Source: Tropicimonas marinistellae (GTDB lineage: Bacteria > Pseudomonadota > Alphaproteobacteria > Rhodobacterales > Rhodobacteraceae). From it: DNA of 64,000 bases. The stretch lies in assembly GCF_001509585.1 (NCBI RefSeq), contig NZ_LNCI01000015.1:33073-97072 (forward strand). Direction: 5' to 3'. The notes under the pieces were generated by a model that saw only the letters and a list, made by a program, of their open reading frames with translations, had not been told where the DNA came from and did not search any database. The translations under genes and the position numbers were made by a program. Shown here one piece after another: positions 60,205 to 64,000 of this stretch. How positions within the stretch are numbered: the stretch's first letter is position 1; the number at the start of each line of letters is the position of its first letter.

Positions 60205-60957
60205 TCAGTGAATGAGCGAACCGCCGTTCACATCGACCTCGGTGCCGGTGCAGTAGGCTGACAATTCCGATGCCAGAAAGAGCGCACAGCCGGCGACGTC
60301 CGAGGCTTCCCCGGCGCGCCCCATCGGGATCCCCGCAAGCACCTGCGCCTTCATCTCGGGTGTGAGCTTTCCTTGGGTGATATCTGTGGCGATGAAGCCG
60401 GGGCAGATGGCGTTCACACGCACGTTGTCTGGGGCGACCTCGCGCGCAAGGGCTTTTGTCAGGCCAAGAATACCTGCCTTTGCCGCCGAATAGTGCGGGC
60501 CGCCGAAGATGCCGCCGCCCCGCTGTGCGGACACCGAGGACAGGTTGATGATCGAGCCGCTCTTGCGCTCGCGCATGTGAGGGACGACGGCCTGGGAGCA
60601 GTAGAGCGTGCCGCGCAGACTGACATCGGTCACCGCGTCGTAGTTCTCCGGTTCGATCTCCATGAACTTCAGCGGCTGGGTGATGCCGGCATTGTTTACG
60701 AGGATATCGACCTGGCCCCACTTTTCGATCAACGCTTCCATGACATGTTGGACCTGCGCCTTGTCGATGACGTTGCAAGCCATGCCGACGTGTCCCTCGC
60801 CGAGGTCTGCTGCCGCGGCCTCGGCCTGCGCCTGATCGAGATCGAGGATGGCAACGGTCGCGCCATGCTCGGCGAAGAGTTTCGCTGTCGCCTTGCCGAG
60901 GCCGCGTGCCGAGGCGGCGCCGGTGACGACCGCGAATTTTCCTTCAAGTAGTCCCAT
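60205..60957 (-). CDS. Short-chain dehydrogenase/reductase (polyol/sugar type)
   Basis: 250 residues. 'VVTGAASARGLGKATAKLFAEHGATVAILDLD' has a modified TGxxxxxGLG cofactor loop, with Asp after beta-2 indicating NAD preference. 'NNAGITQPLKF', catalytic 'YSAAKAGILGLTKALA' and 'NAICPGFIATDIT' follow. It sits between the transketolase C-half gene (27 bp) and dctP (108 bp). In sugar-acid and polyol clusters such SDRs oxidise a secondary hydroxyl before the transketolase or aldolase step. Confidence 0.9.
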   Translation of the reverse strand: MGLLEGKFAVVTGAASARGLGKATAKLFAEHGATVAILDLDQAQAEAAAADLGEGHVGMACNVIDKAQVQHVMEALIEKWGQVDILVNNAGITQPLKFMEIEPENYDAVTDVSLRGTLYCSQAVVPHMRERKSGSIINLSSVSAQRGGGIFGGPHYSAAKAGILGLTKALAREVAPDNVRVNAICPGFIATDITQGKLTPEMKAQVLAGIPMGRAGEASDVAGCALFLASELSAYCTGTEVDVNGGSLIH

Positions 60958-60984
60958 CTTCTGTCTCCGTTCTTGCTTGGGCGG

Positions 60985-62013
60985 TCAGAGCCAGCCCTTG
61001 ATCTGCTCTGCAACGGCGCGGCGGGAGATCCCGTACATGTCGTGCAGCGTCGGCAGGGCGCCGGCTTCGAGGAATGCATCCGGAAGGCCGATCTGGCGGA
61101 AGACCGGGTGCACGCCGGCGGTGAGCAGCGTCGTCGCGACCGCCTCACCGAGGCCACCGAGCCGGGTGTGGTTCTCCGCGACCACCGTGAGGCGCCCCTT
61201 GCCGGCCTCGGCCAGGATGGTCTCGGTGTCGAGCGGTTTGATCGTCGGGCAATGCAGCACGGCGACGTCGATTCCGTCGCGGGCAAGGTCTTCGGCCGCG
61301 TCGAGCGCACGCATCGTCATGATACCAGTGGAAATGACGAGCGCGTCCTTGCCCTCCCGGATCATCTGGGCGCGGCCCAGTTTGAATTGGTAGTCCGGTT
61401 TGTGCTTCTGCAGCACGTTTGCGACCTGGCCACGCAGGAGGCGGGCATAGACCGGGCCGTTCCAAGCGACCAGTTCGGGCACCATCTGCGCCACGTCCGT
61501 CGCGTCGCAGGGATCGACGATGGCGATGTCCGGCAGGCCGCGGAATATCGCGATGTCCTCAGTGGCTTGGTGGCTCGGCCCGTAGCCCGAGGTCAGCCCG
61601 GGCAACGCGCAACAGATCTTCACCGGCAAGCCTTCCTCGGCGATGGTCTGCGAGACAAAGTCGTAGGCTCTGCGGGAGGCGAAGACGGCGTAGGTCGTGG
61701 CGAAGGGGATGAACCCTTCGTGTGCAAGCCCGGCGGCAGCTCCCATCAAGAGCTGCTCGGCCATGCCTATCTGATAGAACCGATCCGGGTGCGCCTGGGC
61801 GAAGATATGCAGGTCGGTGTACTTCGAGAGGTCCGCCGAGAGGCCGACGATCCGGTCGTCCGTCTCCGCAAGTTTCGCCAACGCATTGCCGAACGGCGCG
61901 GAAACGGTGCCATAGCCCTCCGCTTCCAAAGAAGCGATCATGGCGGAGGTGGCCTGCCGGCCGTCGGGCACCTTCCGGGGCTCGTATTTTCTTGCGCGGG
62001 TTGCAGCGGTCAT
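60985..62013 (-). CDS. Split transketolase, C-terminal subunit
   Basis: 342 residues from ATG 62013 (GAGGAGG upstream). It has the pyrimidine-binding and C-terminal transketolase domains: 'RIVGLSADLSKYTDLHIFAQAHPDRFYQIGMAEQLLMGAAAGLAHEG' contains the ThDP-activating Glu ('GMAEQ'), and 'SGYGPSHQATEDIAIFRGLP' is the substrate loop. The start overlaps the N-subunit stop (ATGA), so the two halves are made together as a heteromeric enzyme. The donor and acceptor sugars are unknown. Confidence 0.92.
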   Translation of the reverse strand: MTAATRARKYEPRKVPDGRQATSAMIASLEAEGYGTVSAPFGNALAKLAETDDRIVGLSADLSKYTDLHIFAQAHPDRFYQIGMAEQLLMGAAAGLAHEGFIPFATTYAVFASRRAYDFVSQTIAEEGLPVKICCALPGLTSGYGPSHQATEDIAIFRGLPDIAIVDPCDATDVAQMVPELVAWNGPVYARLLRGQVANVLQKHKPDYQFKLGRAQMIREGKDALVISTGIMTMRALDAAEDLARDGIDVAVLHCPTIKPLDTETILAEAGKGRLTVVAENHTRLGGLGEAVATTLLTAGVHPVFRQIGLPDAFLEAGALPTLHDMYGISRRAVAEQIKGWL

Positions 62014-62864
62014 TCGGGAGCCTCCTCGTCCAGCACTGCGAGGGCCTTCTGCCACTCGTCGGGCTCGACCCGGACGAAATGGGTGATCTCGCGGGATTCG
62101 AGGAACGGAACGCCCTTGCACATCCGCGTGTCGCAGACGATCACCCGTGGTTCCGGGCCGCTGTGAGCGCGGGCGGCATCAAAGGCCTCCCGAAGCGCAG
62201 AGATGTCGTTGCCATCGACCCGTTGGGCGAACCAACCGAATGCGGTGAACTTCGCATCTATCGGCTCGGCGGAGAGCATGCCGGTCGAGGCGCCATCTGC
62301 TTGCTGGTTGTTGAAATCGACGATGCAGACCAGGTTATCGAGCTTGTGGTGCGCGGCACCCATCGCCGCCTCCCAGGTCGATCCCTCGCCCAATTCACCG
62401 TCGGACATCAGGTTGAAGACCAGTGCCGGGTTCCCCTTGCGCTTGAGGCCAAGTGCGCGGCCCACGGCGACCGAAAGGCCGAGTCCCAGTGAGCCGCCGC
62501 TCATCTCCATTCCCGGCGTGTAGCTTGCCATGCCCGACATCGGCATCCGGCTGTCGTCCATGCCGTAGGTAGCGAGTTCTTCTTCCGGAAGGATGCCTGC
62601 CTCCATCAAGGCGGCATAGAAGGCGATTGCGTAGTGGCCTATGGACAGGAGATAGCGGTCTCGCCCCTCCCATTCCGGCTCCTCGGCGCGGAACTCGACA
62701 GCGTGGAAGAAGGACACCGCCAGCACATCGGCCACGCCGAGCGCCTGGCCGACATAGCCCTGGCCTTGGACCTCGCCCATCTGAATGGCTTTGCGGCGGA
62801 TGTTGTAGGCGCGGCGCGCCAAGGAAACATTCGACCGATTGCCGGCCGTGTCCGTGATCGCCAT
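62010..62864 (-). CDS. Split transketolase, N-terminal subunit
   Basis: 284 residues from ATG 62864 (GGGAGGGG upstream). ThDP/Mg domain: 'SIGHYAIAFYAALMEAGILPEEELATYG', 'MSGGSLGLGLSVAVGRALGLKRKG' and 'MSDGELGEGSTWEAAMGAAHHKLDNLVCIVDFNN' (GD-E..N cofactor motif). The frame is open upstream but 62864 fits the family start. It is the first gene of the minus-strand operon of cluster D, divergent from the epimerase gene at 63099. Split transketolases are often specialised, e.g. for apulose- or sulfosugar-type substrates. Confidence 0.92.
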   Translation of the reverse strand: MAITDTAGNRSNVSLARRAYNIRRKAIQMGEVQGQGYVGQALGVADVLAVSFFHAVEFRAEEPEWEGRDRYLLSIGHYAIAFYAALMEAGILPEEELATYGMDDSRMPMSGMASYTPGMEMSGGSLGLGLSVAVGRALGLKRKGNPALVFNLMSDGELGEGSTWEAAMGAAHHKLDNLVCIVDFNNQQADGASTGMLSAEPIDAKFTAFGWFAQRVDGNDISALREAFDAARAHSGPEPRVIVCDTRMCKGVPFLESREITHFVRVEPDEWQKALAVLDEEAPE

Positions 62865-62970
62865 TTCCCCTCCCTTCGGATGCGTTCGGGTGCATCCGGT
62901 GGAGAGGACCATGCGCCAGGATGTGCCAGGGGGATACAAACTAGAATTAAAATCTTGTGTAGGAGAGCTA

Positions 62971-62998
62971 CATATAATCGCATCCTCATTTCGTCGAA
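62971..62998 (+). promoter_or_regulatory. Catabolic promoter element, copy 3
   Basis: CATATA-ATC-GCAT-CCTC-ATTTCGT, with the same spacing as copies at 37733 and 43812. It lies 128 bp before the epimerase start in the 234-bp divergent gap. The same gap holds AAACTAGAATT (62938-62948), shared with 28540-28550 before the TTT transporter. Confidence 0.6.
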
Positions 62999-63098
62999 CA
63001 AGGAGGCCAGTGTTGCGCGCACCGGCACGGCGCAGCACGAGCGCATCGCCGGAGCAGTCCCGGCCCATGATCGCGCGGACGGTTGAGGAGGAAACAAC

Positions 63099-63914
63099 AT
63101 GCGCCTTGGTCTGGGAAGCTACGCCTATCGCTGGAGCATCGGAATCAAGGATCAGATACCGGCGCGGTCGATGACGCCCTTCGATGTTCTCGAGGCCGCA
63201 GAGGCGCTCGGACTTGATCTCGTCCAGTATGCGGACAACATGCCATTGGACAGCCTCAGCGAGACGGAACTCGAGCGGCTGGCCGCAATGGCGCGTGAGA
63301 AGGGCATCACGCTCGAAGTCGGCACGCAGTGTTTCAACGCGACGCAGGTGGCGCAGTATCTCGGCATCTGCCGGGTCATCGAGTCGAAGATCTTGCGCGT
63401 GGCGCTGGATGCGGCCGACAGCGAGGTCCCGGTGCCGGAGCTGGCAGCTCAACTTCGCCCGCTTGTCGATAACGCGAAATCCGCAGGCATTCGCATCGCC
63501 ATCGAGAACCATTTCAACTATCCGTCGCCCCGCATGGTGGAGCTTCTGGAAACCGTGAAGGACGATGCGCTGGGTGTGTGCCTAGATGTGGCCAATTCGA
63601 TCTGCGCCAAGGAGTGGCCGGAAGAGACGATCAGGATGCTGGCTCCCTTCACCATCAATCTCCACCTGAAGGACTACGTCATCGAACCCGATCCTTACGG
63701 CGTGGGTTTCCGAGTCCGCGGCGTGCCGCTTGGAGATGGGCGCGCGGATATTCCCTGGATTCTTGACCAGCTGGCGCATTGCCCCAAGGACATGAGCGTG
63801 ATCCTCGAACATTGGTTGCCACTCGGCGGATCACTGGAGGAGACGATCGCGCAGGAACAACCGTGGCTGGAGCGCACCGTCGCAGCGGCGCGGAAATTCA
63901 TCGAAGGTCGCTGA
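63099..63914 (+). CDS. Sugar phosphate isomerase/epimerase (TIM barrel, AP_endonuc_2)
   Basis: 271 residues from ATG 63099 (GAGGAGG upstream). 'RLGLGSYAYRWSIG' begins the barrel. 'GIRIAIENHFNYPSPRMVELLETV', 'GVCLDVANSI' and 'TINLHLKDYVIEPDP' supply the Glu/Asp/His metal ligands of xylose-isomerase-like epimerases, and 'SVILEHWLP' the last Glu. It is divergent from the split transketolase operon and probably feeds it with an isomerised sugar or sugar acid. Confidence 0.88.
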   Translation: MRLGLGSYAYRWSIGIKDQIPARSMTPFDVLEAAEALGLDLVQYADNMPLDSLSETELERLAAMAREKGITLEVGTQCFNATQVAQYLGICRVIESKILRVALDAADSEVPVPELAAQLRPLVDNAKSAGIRIAIENHFNYPSPRMVELLETVKDDALGVCLDVANSICAKEWPEETIRMLAPFTINLHLKDYVIEPDPYGVGFRVRGVPLGDGRADIPWILDQLAHCPKDMSVILEHWLPLGGSLEETIAQEQPWLERTVAAARKFIEGR

Positions 63915-63978
63915 GACCCAACGTCCAATGCATCCCGCTGGGGAGTCCATTGGTCGCCAGGAACGAGGGAGGAGAGAT

Positions 63979-64000
63979 ATGGTTGATACGGAGCATCGAA
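63979..64000 (+). CDS. Start of a gene cut by the window end
   Basis: ATG 63979 is preceded by an excellent ribosome site (GAGGGAGGAGAG, ~3-5 nt spacing). Seven codons are visible (Met-Val-Asp-Thr-Glu-His-Arg). It follows the epimerase gene by 64 bp and is probably in its operon. No function can be given. Confidence 0.6.

Overview
The window is high-GC bacterial DNA of alphaproteobacterial type. Several things suggest a Rhodobacteraceae/Roseobacter-group chromosome: an initiator tRNA with the alphaproteobacterial AGG:CCU anticodon stem, many solute-binding-protein transporters (TRAP, TAXI-TRAP, TTT, branched-chain ABC), strong GGAGG-type ribosome sites with many ATGA overlaps, and frequent GTG starts. 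This taxonomic call is inference. No rRNA, CRISPR array, insertion sequence or intact prophage was seen.

Part 1 (1-24.4 kb) is housekeeping and small stress or export modules. It opens with the end of an alpha/beta-hydrolase-family membrane protein, then tRNA-fMet with a promoter and a long hairpin. A CPBP protease and two MDR oxidoreductases follow. Next is a minus-strand operon (10.7 to 6.6 kb): a small DUF1127-like protein, a NAD(P)-binding epimerase-like protein, a lactonase-like metallo-hydrolase, a retinol-reductase/CrtI-like flavoprotein and an SMR exporter, preceded by an AraC-type regulator. From 12.1 to 20.5 kb lies a membrane-centred module around a LytTR regulator: DUF2141 plus MFS on one side; a DUF2568 protein, two tiny membrane proteins, a second DUF2141 protein and an ABC-2 exporter (ATPase, two permeases, DoxX-like protein) on the other. 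A shared 33-nt element sits at both of its divergent promoters, so this looks like one regulon. A TetR gene with palindromic operators faces a small DUF1127-like gene, an S33-type hydrolase, a membrane protein and a second CPBP protease.

A degenerate stretch (24.4-25.65 kb) with an Lrp/AsnC pseudogene separates this from part 2 (25.65-64 kb), a series of catabolic clusters, each with its own uptake system. Cluster A (25.6-34.7 kb): AbrB-like permease, gamma-glutamyltransferase-like enzyme, TTT transporter (its binding-protein gene carries an in-frame TGA), PrpF-like isomerase and a ThDP enzyme, with a LysR gene at the end. Cluster B (35.7-43.3 kb): double-domain universal stress protein, D-2-hydroxyacid dehydrogenase, a signal-less sugar-binding-fold protein, TAXI-TRAP and an unrecognised permease. 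Cluster C (43.9-55.9 kb): FAD-dependent dehydrogenase, ThDP enzyme, cupin, LysR, branched-chain-type ABC uptake with a LivM-LivG-LivF triple fusion, aldehyde dehydrogenase and SDR. Cluster D (56.2-64 kb): LysR, DctPQM TRAP, SDR, split transketolase, and a divergent sugar epimerase followed by a gene cut by the window end.

Three catabolic promoters (upstream of 37823, 43954 and 63099) share the element CWTATA-N3-GCAT-N4-ATTTCGT, with a weaker match upstream of 48944. Clusters B, C and D may therefore be controlled together. Other points worth attention are hairpins placed between binding-protein and permease genes in three of the four transporters, and two broken genes (Lrp and TctC).
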